A stretch of 64,000 nt of DNA from Peribacillus sp. FSL H8-0477 (GTDB lineage Bacteria; Bacillota; Bacilli; Bacillales; DSM-1321): contig NZ_JBBODE010000001.1 of the NCBI RefSeq assembly GCF_038002765.1, positions 1,550,001 through 1,614,000 of the forward strand. Direction: 5' to 3'. Of the stretch, positions 56,180-64,000 are shown piece by piece. How positions within the stretch are numbered: the first letter of the stretch is position 1; each line of letters opens with the position of its first letter. Position numbers and translations under genes: made by a program. The notes below the pieces were generated by a model. It was not told the origin of the DNA and searched no databases. It saw only the letters and a list, made by a program, of their open reading frames with translations.

Positions 56180-56353
56180 ATAAATAATCATTGCGCTGAA
56201 GCAATAAATTTGGTTATCATCATCTTCGCCAGAGGTTGCGATATTGTACTTGATATCCACAATCTCACGGTTATGAATATGTTTAAGAAACATATTCATT
56301 TCATGCTCAAGATCTTTCTCATGTTCATAATCAAAAAGCTTCACTTGAATCAT
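56171..56353 (-). CDS. cse60: Sporulation protein Cse60
   Basis: The 60-aa acidic protein MIQVKLFDYEHEKDLEHEMN... matches Cse60, a small protein of B. subtilis made in the mother cell under sigma-E control. It contains one cysteine and a C-terminal IYCFSAMIIYE strand. The biochemical role is unknown. The AGGGGAGAG ribosome binding site is good. I do not see a strict sigma-E promoter upstream. It indicates that the organism sporulates. Confidence 0.9.
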   Translation of the reverse strand: MIQVKLFDYEHEKDLEHEMNMFLKHIHNREIVDIKYNIATSGEDDDNQIYCFSAMIIYEK

Positions 56354-56411
56354 GGCTCTCCCCTGCCTTTTTTAAACAGCGTGTCCAGATTCGTATCTTT
56401 ATATACAAGAT

Positions 56412-56720
56412 TTAAAAGACAATTTCTCCAGTCCAATGACTCATACCGCCAACCATATTGACCGTTTTATATCCCCGTTCCTGCAAGTAATAGCAGACAT
56501 TCTGACTCCGTCCACCTGAATGACATACAAAGACATATTCTTTTTCTTTATCAAATTGGTCTAGGTTTCCAGGGATATCGTTCATCCGGATATGCTTGGC
56601 ACCTTCAATCATTCCATTTTCCACTTCATCATCTTCACGTACATCAATTATTTCTAACTCTTCTCCTGCTTCCACTTTTGCTTCCAGATCTTTAGGGGTT
56701 ATTTCTTTAATTGCTTCCAT
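56412..56720 (-). CDS. ytwF: Rhodanese-like domain protein (YtwF-like)
   Basis: A 102-aa single-domain rhodanese with the active-site Cys loop VFVCHSGGRSQNVCYYL and ELEIIDVREDDEVENGMIEGAKHI; the final GGMSHWTGEIVF is characteristic. Such proteins move sulfur or handle sulfane sulfur. Either the ATG at 56720 behind AGAGGTG or an in-frame ATG at 56738 can be the start; I prefer the former because of the canonical ribosome binding site. It lies downstream of leuS on the same strand after a terminator. Confidence 0.88.
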   Translation of the reverse strand: MEAIKEITPKDLEAKVEAGEELEIIDVREDDEVENGMIEGAKHIRMNDIPGNLDQFDKEKEYVFVCHSGGRSQNVCYYLQERGYKTVNMVGGMSHWTGEIVF

Positions 56721-56755
56721 TTCTGCACCTCTATTCATATATTTCCCTTTTATTA

Positions 56756-56784
56756 GAAAGAAGCTCCCTGGGGGAGCTTCTACT
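56756..56784 (-). terminator. leuS terminator
   Basis: GAAGCTCCC and GGGAGCTTC pair around TGG, 3 bp after the leuS stop codon. The reverse-strand T run is interrupted (TTTCT), so some readthrough into the rhodanese gene is likely. Confidence 0.75.
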
Positions 56785-56786
56785 AC

Positions 56787-59201
56787 TTAATTAGCAACGA
56801 TATTGACTAGTTTCCCTGGGACCGCAATTACCTTACGAATCGTTTTCCCATCGATTTGTTCTTTAATGATATGATCACCCATTGCAATTTCTTCTAACTT
56901 TTCCTTTGGTGTATCCGTTGGAACCATTAATTTGACCTTCATTTTACCGTTAATTTGAATAACGATTTCGACTTCATCATCCATAAGTTTCGCTTCGTCG
57001 TAAGCAGGCCATGTTTCATAAGTAATCGTGTCTGTGTGGCCTAGTTTCTCCCAAAGCTCTTCAGCAATATGAGGTGCAACAGGTGAAAGCAATTTAACAA
57101 AGCCTTCAATAAATACTTTCGGCATCACTTCTGCTTTATATGCCTCGTTTATGAAGACCATTAATTGTGAAATAGCCGTATTAAATTTAAGCTCTTCAAA
57201 ATTCTCGGTCACTTTCTTAACTGTTTGATGGTAGATTTTTTCAAGCTGAGCCAAATCATCAGTCTCAACAATATTACCAGCAATGTTACCATTCTCATCT
57301 GTCAACAAACGCCAAATACGGTCAAGGAATCTGCGTGAGCCGTCAAGTCCATTATTGGACCAAGCAATTGATGCATCAAGTGGCCCCATGAACATTTCGT
57401 ACATGCGAAGCGTATCTGCTCCATGGCTCTCAACAATATCATCAGGGTTTACAACATTCCCTTTTGATTTACTCATTTTTTCGTTATTTTCGCCCAAAAT
57501 CATTCCTTGATTGAAAAGATTTTGGAATGGCTCTTTAGTTGACACCACACCGATATCAAATAAGAATTTATGCCAGAAGCGTGCGTAAAGTAAATGAAGC
57601 ACTGCATGCTCTGCTCCGCCTATATATATATCGACTGGAAGCCATTCTTTTAATTTCTCAGGATCGGCCAATACTTGATCATTATTCGGATCAATGTAAC
57701 GTAAGTAGTACCAGCTGCTGCCAGCCCAGTTTGGCATTGTATTGGTTTCGCGACGGCCTTTACGTCCATTTTCATCAACAACATTTACCCATTCGCTTAT
57801 CTTAGCAAGTGGTGACTCCCCTGTGCCCGATGGTTTGATGTCATTTGATTTAGGAAGTAACAACGGAAGCTCTTCTTCTTTAAGTGCTTCAATCGAGCCA
57901 TCTTCCCAATGGATGATTGGAATTGGCTCACCCCAATAGCGTTGACGACTGAACAACCAATCACGCAAACGGAAGGTAACTTTCTTCGTTCCAATTTCTT
58001 TTTCCTTTAACCATTTAATCATGGCTGATATACCATCTTCTTTGTTCAATCCATCTAAGAAGTCAGAGTTTACATGCAATCCATCGCCCGTATAAGCTTC
58101 AGTTGTTACATCTCCGCCAGCTACAACTTCCTTAATTGGCAAATTGAATTTGACTGCAAATTCATAATCACGCTCATCATGAGCAGGGACTGCCATGATA
58201 GCACCCGTTCCATAACTGATTAACACATAATCAGCTATCCAAATCGGCATTTTTTCACCATTAACTGGGTTAATTGCATAAGCCCCAGTGAATACACCTG
58301 ATTTGTCTTTAGCTAAATCGGTTCTTTCTAAATCACTCTTATGTTTCACTTGATCTAAATAAGCTTGAACAGCCTCGTTCTGAGCAGCTGTTGTGATTTT
58401 ATCAACAAATGGGTGCTCTGGTGCCAATACCGCATATGTTGCACCAAATAGTGTATCTGGACGTGTTGTGAATACAGTAAATGTCTCATCATGTCCTTCA
58501 ATACCAAATGTAACTTCTGCACCCTCTGAACGGCCGATCCAATTCCGCTGCATATCTTTGATATTCTCAGGCCAATCTACATCATCCAAATCATCAATCA
58601 AACGATCCGCATAAGCCGTAATTCGAAGCATCCACTGCTTCATTGGACGTCGTTCAACCGGATGACCTCCTCGTTCACTTTTTCCATCAATTACTTCTTC
58701 ATTAGCAAGAACGGTTCCTAACGCTGGGCACCAATTCACTGCCACTTCATCAACATATGCTAAGCCTTTTTCATATAATTTAATAAAGATCCATTGGGTC
58801 CATTTAAAATAACTTGGATCAGTTGTATCAATTTCACGATCCCAATCATATGAAAAGCCCAATGCCTTAATTTGACGGCGGAACGTATTAATATTATGCT
58901 CTGTAAATTCTGCTGGATCATTCCCAGTATCCAGCGCATACTGCTCAGCTGGAAGACCAAATGCGTCCCAGCCGATTGGGTGGAGCACATTACAGCCTTG
59001 CATCCTTTTTACCCGTGCTAAAATATCACTCGCTGTGTATCCTTCAGGATGACCAACATGAAGCCCGGCACCTGATGGGAAAGGGAACATATCAAGCGCA
59101 TAAAATTTCCGCTTGCCGCTTTCTTCACCCGTTTTAAACGTTTTATTTTCTTCCCAAAACTTCTGCCATTTCTTTTCAATCGAAATATGATCAAAACTCA
59201 T
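56787..59201 (-). CDS. leuS: Leucyl-tRNA synthetase
   Basis: This class I synthetase charges tRNA-Leu. The HIGH-type motif is [21 protein letters not shown] (~residues 39-60), the CP1 editing domain lies at ~220-420 with [12 protein letters not shown] and the hydrolytic Asp in [14 protein letters not shown], and the KMSKS motif is [16 protein letters not shown]. The 804-aa length is normal for the bacterial enzyme. AGGAGG immediately precedes the ATG. Expression should depend on the leucine T-box upstream. Confidence 0.98.
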   Translation of the reverse strand: MSFDHISIEKKWQKFWEENKTFKTGEESGKRKFYALDMFPFPSGAGLHVGHPEGYTASDILARVKRMQGCNVLHPIGWDAFGLPAEQYALDTGNDPAEFTEHNINTFRRQIKALGFSYDWDREIDTTDPSYFKWTQWIFIKLYEKGLAYVDEVAVNWCPALGTVLANEEVIDGKSERGGHPVERRPMKQWMLRITAYADRLIDDLDDVDWPENIKDMQRNWIGRSEGAEVTFGIEGHDETFTVFTTRPDTLFGATYAVLAPEHPFVDKITTAAQNEAVQAYLDQVKHKSDLERTDLAKDKSGVFTGAYAINPVNGEKMPIWIADYVLISYGTGAIMAVPAHDERDYEFAVKFNLPIKEVVAGGDVTTEAYTGDGLHVNSDFLDGLNKEDGISAMIKWLKEKEIGTKKVTFRLRDWLFSRQRYWGEPIPIIHWEDGSIEALKEEELPLLLPKSNDIKPSGTGESPLAKISEWVNVVDENGRKGRRETNTMPNWAGSSWYYLRYIDPNNDQVLADPEKLKEWLPVDIYIGGAEHAVLHLLYARFWHKFLFDIGVVSTKEPFQNLFNQGMILGENNEKMSKSKGNVVNPDDIVESHGADTLRMYEMFMGPLDASIAWSNNGLDGSRRFLDRIWRLLTDENGNIAGNIVETDDLAQLEKIYHQTVKKVTENFEELKFNTAISQLMVFINEAYKAEVMPKVFIEGFVKLLSPVAPHIAEELWEKLGHTDTITYETWPAYDEAKLMDDEVEIVIQINGKMKVKLMVPTDTPKEKLEEIAMGDHIIKEQIDGKTIRKVIAVPGKLVNIVAN

Positions 59202-59236
59202 TTTGTTTTCCTCCTATACCAATATGGAATTACAAT

Positions 59237-59486
59237 AAAAAAACCCCTCATCCCTGTAAAAGGGACGAGAGGATTATGTATATCTTCCCGCGGTACCACC
59301 CAGATTGGCGACTATATTCGTCACCCCGCTCAAACATCCGTAACGTGGACCCTACGCCGAGTACTACTACACTTCATACCCGTAACTCCAAGGCGAGTTC
59401 GCGATCACTCCTGATTGGCTTGCACCTTCCGCCAACTCTCTAAACAGGTTCTAATCGGTACTACTCCTTATCATAGCCAATTTGAA
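59237..59486 (-). promoter_or_regulatory. Leucine T-box riboswitch leader of leuS
   Basis: On the reverse strand the T-box core GGGTGGTACCGCG (59301-59289) is followed by a terminator hairpin (CCCTCTCGTCCC-type arms) and seven T residues (59240-59234 region). The specifier loop GAACTCGCC carries a CUC leucine codon at 59397-59395. The upstream -10 is TATAAT (59498-59493) with a weak -35. Confidence 0.9.
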
Positions 59487-59730
59487 TATTTAATTATATA
59501 GGTATTTTAGTAAATAATCTCGATAAAAGCAAGTACTGCTATGAATCATTTTGGTCATGTTTTCCTTTATATATGCAGAAAAGACTAAAAAGTTTCATTG
59601 TATATAACATTATAGCATTAATACCCAGATAGACTTGCACGGTGAAAGAGTATTTTCGTCTCTCCTGTGCAAACCAAAAGTTAATTTTGTGTGCAATGGA
59701 AGCCCATATCGGTCCAATCAAGGGATCAAA
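59487..59730. other. Spacer between the leuS leader and ytzC
   Basis: The region contains the leuS promoter -10 and otherwise no supportable gene. A 72-codon reverse-strand frame (59757-59539) starts inside the ytzC terminator stem and has no ribosome binding site, so I do not call it. Confidence 0.5.
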
Positions 59731-59766
59731 AAAGGTTGTCGAGAAGTTTCTCGACAACCTTTCTGC
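59731..59766 (-). terminator. ytzC terminator
   Basis: On the reverse strand GGTTGTCGAGAA and TTCTCGACAACC form a perfect 12-bp stem with almost no loop (AC), followed by TTTTTTG. It lies 5 bp after the ytzC stop codon. Confidence 0.88.
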
Positions 59767-59770
59767 AAAG

Positions 59771-60034
59771 TTAATGATCTAGTCTTACCATATTGTATTG
59801 CATTTGCTGAAGCTGCATTCTCATACGATACAGCTGTTCTCTTTGTTGGTCGTTCGCACTGCCCAAAAGTTTTTCTAGATCATTCATTGCTTCCTGCAGA
59901 GTCGCTTGTGATTGCACATATGTCTCGTCTCCGTAATGCTCCTGCCTAGATCCGTCCTGATACTGATCCTGAGCATAACTAAGAGCATTTTCACATTGCT
60001 GTATGCACATGCCGATTGATTGCCTTGTAGCCAT
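59771..60034 (-). CDS. ytzC: DUF2524 protein YtzC
   Basis: An 87-aa helical protein (MATRQSIGMCIQQCENALSY, then EAMNDLEKLLGSANDQQREQLYRMRMQLQQMQ) with no known function. It matches the B. subtilis YtzC/DUF2524 family. The frame extends to 60130, but the ATG at 60034, the only start consistent with the family N-terminus, follows GAGGAG by 11 nt. It lies 114 bp downstream of the Gly/Tyr-rich protein on the same strand. Confidence 0.87.
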   Translation of the reverse strand: MATRQSIGMCIQQCENALSYAQDQYQDGSRQEHYGDETYVQSQATLQEAMNDLEKLLGSANDQQREQLYRMRMQLQQMQYNMVRLDH

Positions 60035-60148
60035 AGTAGCATCCGCTCCTCTTCCGATCATTTGATGGGGTGACCATCTTTTATATTTTCGGCAGAATGA
60101 CGCTGGATTATCTACTCCAAGAAAAACCATTCTATGTTGGATGCCTAA

Positions 60149-60493
60149 TTACCCTTGCTGACCATACCCGCCTTGACCGTACCCACCTTGGCCATATCCA
60201 CCATGATAGCCATGACCATACCCGCCCTGGCCGTAACCATGACCGTATCCATGCCCGTATCCGCCATGACCATGGCCATATCCACCATGATGTCCGTACC
60301 CATAGCCTCCGCCGTATGGCTGTTGACCATAACCTCCGTATTGGGGCTGGCCATATCCATACATATTGTATGGATATCCGTATCCTCCCATTCCTGGATT
60401 AAACACTTGCCCTCCAAACCCATAAGGCGCAACAAACTGACGATCAATATTTAAAAATTCAGGATTCTCAGGATAATAATTATTATTTTGCAT
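60149..60493 (-). CDS. Glycine/tyrosine/histidine-rich low-complexity protein
   Basis: The 114-aa product starts MQNNNYYPENPEFLNIDRQF and then becomes almost pure GYG/GHG repeats from residue ~40: units such as GGYGQ, GYGHGHGG and GYGHGYHGG to the end, ending in GQQG. Such Tyr/Gly/His-rich proteins occur among spore-coat and exosporium proteins in Bacillus and could be cross-linked through tyrosines or bind metals; function is not established. ATG 60493 follows AGAGGAGGAATTA; the frame is open upstream to 60556 but would include the ribosome binding site. Its base composition (alternating GGA/TAT/CAT) differs strongly from its neighbours. Confidence 0.8.
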   Translation of the reverse strand: MQNNNYYPENPEFLNIDRQFVAPYGFGGQVFNPGMGGYGYPYNMYGYGQPQYGGYGQQPYGGGYGYGHHGGYGHGHGGYGHGYGHGYGQGGYGHGYHGGYGQGGYGQGGYGQQG

Positions 60494-60676
60494 GAGTAAT
60501 TCCTCCTCTTTTTTTAGGTAACTCCTCACTCGTAATGTTATATGCCTAATAATCAAATGACGTGCAAATACAAAAAGTAAAATGAATTGGACATAATGAT
60601 GACATCTTGCGGAAAGGGTTCAGTGAAAAAGACTCGCTGAAAGAGCAGCCGGAGAAAAGAGGGACATAAAACAAAG

Positions 60677-60793
60677 ATGGGTAAACTGAAACCAGAATAT
60701 ATGGTCTTCTCTGAGGGCGCATTATATGGTGTACAAGCTGTAAAACAGCAAAAAAATATTGACCCTTCATCTAGTCAGCATTCACATTGCTGA
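60677..60793 (+). CDS. Candidate small protein (38 aa) ending in an intrinsic terminator
   Basis: An ATG opens 38 codons (start MGKLKPEYMVFSEGALYG, end SSSQHSHC). The composition is protein-like, and the TGA stop (60791-60793) lies within the terminator hairpin, the same arrangement as real genes elsewhere in this window. A GAGGGA lies 12 nt before the ATG, which is on the long side. I cannot name a family. The terminator has no other plus-strand gene to serve, which supports a transcript here. Confidence 0.45.
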   Translation: MGKLKPEYMVFSEGALYGVQAVKQQKNIDPSSSQHSHC

Positions 60794-60800
60794 CTTTTTC
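60774..60800 (+). terminator. Terminator without an annotated upstream gene
   Basis: GTCAGCA (60774-60780) and TGCTGAC (60788-60794) pair around TTCACAT, followed by TTTTTC. Nothing known on the plus strand precedes it for about 4.6 kb except the candidate 38-codon frame. Confidence 0.7.
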
Positions 60801-60885
60801 TTCTCCCATAAAGCCCCCCTTCTTCTGTTTAAAAAGTTGTATAATAATAATTACCGATTATTCACCTTTTAAGGAGGTTACTGAT

Positions 60886-61848
60886 TTGCATCAGATAAAC
60901 CCGTTCAAATATGCATCAGACGAAAAACGCTACCACACCTGGAACTATCATTTACGTCAAGAATTCGGTCACAAAGTGTTTAAGGTTGCTCTCGATGGCG
61001 GCTTTGACTGTCCAAATCGTGACGGCACCGTCGCTCACGGCGGATGTACATTCTGTAGTGCAGCTGGATCAGGTGACTTTGCTGGCAGCAGAGTCGAACC
61101 GTTGGATGTCCAATTTAAAGAAATTAGTGAAAAAATGCATCATAAATGGAAAGATGGTAAATACATGGCCTATTTCCAAGCATTCACGAATACACACGCA
61201 CCCGTAGAAGTACTTCGGGAAAAATACGAAGGCGTTCTCCAGGAAGAAAATGTTGTCGGTTTATCTATTGGTACCCGGCCAGATTGTTTACCTGATGATG
61301 TGGTGGAGTATTTGGCCGAGCTCAACGAACGGACGTATCTTATTGTGGAGCTTGGACTGCAAACCGTGCATGAGAAAACGGCTCGGATGATCAATCGTGC
61401 TCACGACTTTGCCTGCTACAAAGAAGGTGTTGAAAAATTACGAAAGCATGGCATACGTGTATGTTCTCATATTATTAACGGCCTACCACAGGAATCTTAT
61501 GAAATGATGATGGATACAGCACGTGAAGTTGCCAAACTCGATGTTCAAGGAATCAAGATTCATCTACTGCATCTTCTAAAAGGAACACCGATGGTCAAAC
61601 AATACGAAAAAGGATTACTTGAATTTCTTACCTTTGAAGACTATATCTCGCTAGTTTGTGATCAACTGGAAATTCTTCCTCCTGAGATGATTATCCACCG
61701 CATAACAGGGGACGGTCCAATTGAATTAATGGTTGGACCTATGTGGAGCGTTAACAAATGGGAAGTATTGAATGCTATCGATGCAGAATTAAAGAAGCGT
61801 GACAGCTATCAGGGGAAATTATACATAACGGAGGTTCCACTTAAATGA
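60886..61848 (+). CDS. ytqA: Radical SAM protein YtqA (TIGR01212 family)
   Basis: A 320-aa radical SAM enzyme with the cluster-binding cysteines in the family-type arrangement FDCPNRDGTVAHGGCTFC (CxxxxxxxxxxxCxxC spacing) at ~residues 39-56. Later conserved parts are YFQAFTNTHAPVEVLREKYE, VGLSIGTRPDCLPDD, HIINGLPQESYEMMMDTARE and HLLKGTPMVKQYEKG. The substrate is unknown. The TTG at 60886 follows a strong AAGGAGG (8 nt) and fits the family start; the frame extends to 60787. Its stop overlaps the mnmM start (ATGA at 61845-61848), so the genes are co-translated. Confidence 0.9.
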   Translation: MHQINPFKYASDEKRYHTWNYHLRQEFGHKVFKVALDGGFDCPNRDGTVAHGGCTFCSAAGSGDFAGSRVEPLDVQFKEISEKMHHKWKDGKYMAYFQAFTNTHAPVEVLREKYEGVLQEENVVGLSIGTRPDCLPDDVVEYLAELNERTYLIVELGLQTVHEKTARMINRAHDFACYKEGVEKLRKHGIRVCSHIINGLPQESYEMMMDTAREVAKLDVQGIKIHLLHLLKGTPMVKQYEKGLLEFLTFEDYISLVCDQLEILPPEMIIHRITGDGPIELMVGPMWSVNKWEVLNAIDAELKKRDSYQGKLYITEVPLK

Positions 61849-62417
61849 AACTAGAAAAGATCTTACCATTTGCCAGTCGTTTATTAAAAGACTCCTTAAC
61901 TCATGGAGATATCGCCGTTGATGGAACAGTCGGAAATGGATTTGATACCGTTTTTCTTGCGGATTTGGTTGGTGAGGAAGGGCATGTTTATGGGTTTGAC
62001 ATTCAGCAAGCTGCGATTGATCAAACGGAGAAAAAGCTAGCATCCGAGAAGGTAACCGAACGATGCACATTATTTACTGCTGGACATGAACAAGTGACCT
62101 ATCGTATTCCCGAGAAACACCATGGTCAAATAAAAGCTGCCATTTTTAATCTTGGTTATCTTCCTGGCGGCGATAAATCAATTATTACACATTTTGAAAC
62201 GACTATTTCCAGTGTAGAACAGCTCCTTGATATTATGGCACCAGGCGGAATGATCGTCCTCGTTATTTACCATGGTCATCCTGGAGGAGCTGAGGAACGC
62301 GACCATTTACTCGAATATGCTGCCGCATTATCTCAGCATCGGGCACACGTCTTGCAATACCAGTTTATAAATCAAGTAAACGATCCCCCATTTATCCTTG
62401 CTATAGAAAAAATATAG
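61845..62417 (+). CDS. mnmM: tRNA (mnm5s2U34) methyltransferase YtqB/MnmM
   Basis: A 190-aa class I SAM methyltransferase of the YtqB family with motif I GDIAVDGTVGNGFDTVFLADLVG, the SAM-binding VYGFDIQQAAIDQTEKKL, and FNLGYLPGGDKSIITHFETT, whose N-x-G-Y/F-L-P pattern resembles N-methyltransferase active sites. MnmM methylates the nm5s2U wobble base of tRNA in bacteria lacking MnmC. It starts within the ytqA stop and ends at a terminator shared with ytpA. Confidence 0.9.
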   Translation: MKLEKILPFASRLLKDSLTHGDIAVDGTVGNGFDTVFLADLVGEEGHVYGFDIQQAAIDQTEKKLASEKVTERCTLFTAGHEQVTYRIPEKHHGQIKAAIFNLGYLPGGDKSIITHFETTISSVEQLLDIMAPGGMIVLVIYHGHPGGAEERDHLLEYAAALSQHRAHVLQYQFINQVNDPPFILAIEKI

Positions 62418-62419
62418 AT

Positions 62420-62456
62420 TAAAAAGAAGCTGCCGAAATACCGGCAGCTTCTTTTC
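62420..62456. terminator. Bidirectional terminator between mnmM and ytpA
   Basis: AAAAGAAGCTGCCG and CGGCAGCTTCTTTT form a 14-bp stem with an AAATAC loop. The ytpA stop codon (62455-62457) touches the right arm. Confidence 0.9.
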
Positions 62457-63261
62457 ATTGAACTACATATCCTAGCGTCTTCAGGCGGGTTTCGACAAAA
62501 CTGAGCGCATATGTGAATACATCGTTTCTTTCTGGTTCATTAAAGATTTCATGATATAGTCCGTGCCATTCTTTGAATTGCTTTTCGCTGCATTGATTAT
62601 AATTAAACCATTCTCTAACAGGGCGCTTGTCAACTACCTTATCATCGCCGCCCTGCATTAATAGCATTGGAACATCCTGAAATTCAGGAATATCCTCAAA
62701 GGCCTCCTTAATTGCGCCCAGCAGTTCACGATACCAGCGAACCGAAACCTTCGTAACATATAAGGAATCGTTTAGATCTTCTTCTTGGATTTCTAAATTT
62801 CTCGTAACAAGTTCAGGTTTGAGACCCGCATCAATTCTTAATTTAGGCAACGCGATATTTAATCCTAGTGAAGCCGCGCCAAGTAGCTTAGGCGGCTGTG
62901 TTACCAGTCCTAAACATGGTGAAGAAAGGATGACGCCGGCTATTTCTAGTTCATCTTCTTGTAAAAGTCTAATAGCAATCAAGCCGCCCATGCTGTGTCC
63001 CAGCAGGAAGACTGGAAGGGCATATTCATATGCCTCCTCAATCCAGGTCCTGACCTCATTTAAGTACTGGTCAAATGAATTAATATGTCCTCGATAGGCT
63101 CTTGTTGTCATTCCTTGGCCTGGAAGGTCCCCCATAATAACATGATACCCAGCAGAGCGCCACATTTGTGACAGCCATTTATATCGGCCGTGATGTTCCA
63201 TTGCTCCATGTACCATAACAATTACAGCTTTCGGGCTTCCTTCAGCCTCCCATTTCCACAT
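62455..63261 (-). CDS. ytpA: Alpha/beta hydrolase YtpA (monoacylglycerol/phospholipase-like)
   Basis: A 268-aa serine hydrolase. The oxyanion HGAMEHHGRYKW, the nucleophile elbow LLGHSMGGLIAIRLL (Ser in GHSMG), the acid Asp in MLLMQGGDDKVVD and the base His in WHGLYHEIFNEPE are all visible. B. subtilis YtpA is the phospholipase implicated in bacilysocin synthesis; monoacylglycerol lipases have the same layout. The GGGGACAT ribosome binding site precedes the ATG. No signal peptide. It is convergent with mnmM, divergent from ytoA. Confidence 0.92.
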   Translation of the reverse strand: MWKWEAEGSPKAVIVMVHGAMEHHGRYKWLSQMWRSAGYHVIMGDLPGQGMTTRAYRGHINSFDQYLNEVRTWIEEAYEYALPVFLLGHSMGGLIAIRLLQEDELEIAGVILSSPCLGLVTQPPKLLGAASLGLNIALPKLRIDAGLKPELVTRNLEIQEEDLNDSLYVTKVSVRWYRELLGAIKEAFEDIPEFQDVPMLLMQGGDDKVVDKRPVREWFNYNQCSEKQFKEWHGLYHEIFNEPERNDVFTYALSFVETRLKTLGYVVQ

Positions 63262-63373
63262 ATGATGTCCCCCCTATCATTTCAAGGTGTATTTTTTTCC
63301 AAATAGATTTTCGTCCTTTATAATACAAATAATACATAAAAAATGTCGATTTCGGAAAGGATTTGTTTTAAAT

Positions 63374-63895
63374 ATGCCAGTGTACCCATATAAAAACAAA
63401 ATACCTCAAATTGCTGAAAGCGTTTATCTTGCTGAGAATACGATAATAACAGGTGATGTTACCATTGATGCTGAATCAACCATTTGGTTCAATTCCGTCA
63501 TTCGAGGGGATGTTGCTCCAACTATTATCGGAAAAAAAGTTAACATTCAGGATAATAGTATTTTACACCAAAGCCCTAATAATCCACTGATTATTGAAGA
63601 TGAAGTGACTATTGGACATCAAGTTATTCTTCATAGCTGTAAAGTTAGGAAAGGTGCACTTGTTGGAATGGGCTCAATCATTCTTGATAAAGCTGAAATC
63701 GGTGAGGGTGCATTTATCGGAGCCGGCAGTTTAGTCCCTCAAGGAAAAGTGATTCCACCTAACACATTGGCCTTCGGAAGACCGGCTAAAGTCATCCGGG
63801 AGCTGACGGAAGAGGACAAACGTGACATGGAGCGCATCGTAAACGAATATGCCGAAAAGGGCCAATATTATAAACACACTGCTCCACTAGAATAA
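63374..63895 (+). CDS. ytoA: Gamma-class carbonic anhydrase-like hexapeptide protein YtoA
   Basis: The 173-aa protein is a left-handed beta-helix of hexapeptide repeats (residues ~20-125: IITGDVTIDAESTIWFNSVI, then LHQSPNNPLIIEDEVTIGHQVILHSCKV). The metal-binding histidines of gamma carbonic anhydrases are placed in ILHQSP, VTIGHQVILHSC. Whether YtoA is an active carbonic anhydrase or a structural homologue (PaaY/YrdA family) is not known. ATG 63374 is preceded by GAAAGGA at 63354-63360, and an upstream open extension to 63287 overlaps this site. Confidence 0.9.
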   Translation: MPVYPYKNKIPQIAESVYLAENTIITGDVTIDAESTIWFNSVIRGDVAPTIIGKKVNIQDNSILHQSPNNPLIIEDEVTIGHQVILHSCKVRKGALVGMGSIILDKAEIGEGAFIGAGSLVPQGKVIPPNTLAFGRPAKVIRELTEEDKRDMERIVNEYAEKGQYYKHTAPLE

Positions 63896-63960
63896 GATAT
63901 GAATTCCTTACCTGCTAAGAGCTTGATTGTTATAGTATTGATTCAGAAAAGCAGATAATG

Positions 63961-64000
63961 CAAAAAAAGAAATCTTACCAAGGTAAGATTTCTTTTTTTT
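63961..64000 (+). terminator. Terminator downstream of ytoA
   Basis: AAAGAAATCTTACC and GGTAAGATTTCTTT form a 14-bp stem around AA, followed by a T run that meets the window edge. It could also serve a gene to the right on the other strand. Confidence 0.88.

Larger units (their letters stand above)
60494..60885. other. Spacer between the Gly/Tyr-rich gene and ytqA
   Basis: It contains a plus-strand 38-codon candidate gene (60677-60793) and a terminator hairpin (60774-60800) described separately. The ytqA ribosome binding site AAGGAGG lies at 60871-60877. No promoter is clear for ytqA. Confidence 0.5.

Noticed and set aside
59539-59757. 72-codon minus-strand reading frame
   Set aside because: Starts with a TTG inside the ytzC terminator stem with no Shine-Dalgarno, and runs into the leuS promoter region.
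63415-63428. cre-like site TGAAAGCGTTTATC within ytoA
   Set aside because: Two mismatches in the conserved 3' half and location inside the coding sequence make it unlikely.

Overview
The window is a 64-kb piece of a Gram-positive, endospore-forming, low-GC bacterium of the Bacillaceae (Bacillus sensu lato). The evidence is strong AGGAGG-type ribosome binding sites with frequent TTG starts, two T-box leaders, a CcpA-type regulator, a sigma-B-type promoter, the sporulation gene cse60, and a gene order that follows the B. subtilis ytrP-rpsD-tyrS-acsA-acuABC-ccpA-aroA-ytx-murC-sftA-ytp-yto-ytn-ytm-ytl block and then the ytzE-ytzG-ytgP-ytfP-leuS-ytqAB-ytpA-ytoA block. The species cannot be named from the sequence. 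Gene-order comparisons are from memory.

Layout. 0-7.4 kb: start of a GAF-type diguanylate cyclase running off the left edge, rpsD with a structured leader, a degraded repeat region, T-box-controlled tyrS, and a class A penicillin-binding protein. 7.4-14.4 kb: acetate and carbon control: acsA, divergent acuABC (acetyltransferase, CBS/ACT protein and deacetylase), ccpA and the chorismate mutase/DAHP synthase. 14.6-22.6 kb: a large FtsA-like protein with a repeated C-terminal part, the ytxGH/ytxJ stress genes, an M29 aminopeptidase, a small membrane protein, a 0.5-kb array of 21-bp iterons, and murC. 22.9-28.0 kb: sftA, then an AT-rich interval with a signal-peptidase-like lipoprotein that lacks the catalytic residues, where B. 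subtilis has ytpR; then ytpQ and ytpP. 28.3-41.9 kb: a chemoreceptor and a run of housekeeping or poorly known genes (ytoP, ytzB, ytnP, trmB, ytzH, ytmP, ytlRQP, dat, pepV, DedA). 42-50 kb: signal peptidase I, DUF1992, a GNAT enzyme, a DsbA-like oxidoreductase, coaA, a regulator/MFS pair, and an M48 protease fused to ankyrin repeats. 50.4-64 kb: ytzE, an intact IS3-family element inside a bidirectional terminator, ytzG, murJ/ytgP, ytfP, cse60, a rhodanese, T-box-controlled leuS, ytzC, a Gly/Tyr/His-rich protein, ytqA-ytqB(mnmM), ytpA and ytoA.

Functionally this is mostly core chromosome: translation (rpsD, tyrS, leuS, trmB, mnmM, rsuA-type synthase), envelope synthesis and division (PBP, murC, murJ, sftA, FtsA-like protein) and carbon control (ccpA, acsA/acuABC). 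Most convergent pairs share a bidirectional terminator, often with a stop codon inside the hairpin stem. I found no tRNA, rRNA, CRISPR array, prophage or obvious defence system. The most unusual features are the 21-bp iteron array at 20.77-21.26 kb with its precise 237-bp tandem duplication, the IS that landed in the loop of a perfect 22-bp terminator stem, the dead signal-peptidase-like lipoprotein, the M48-ankyrin fusion, and two unlisted candidate small proteins.
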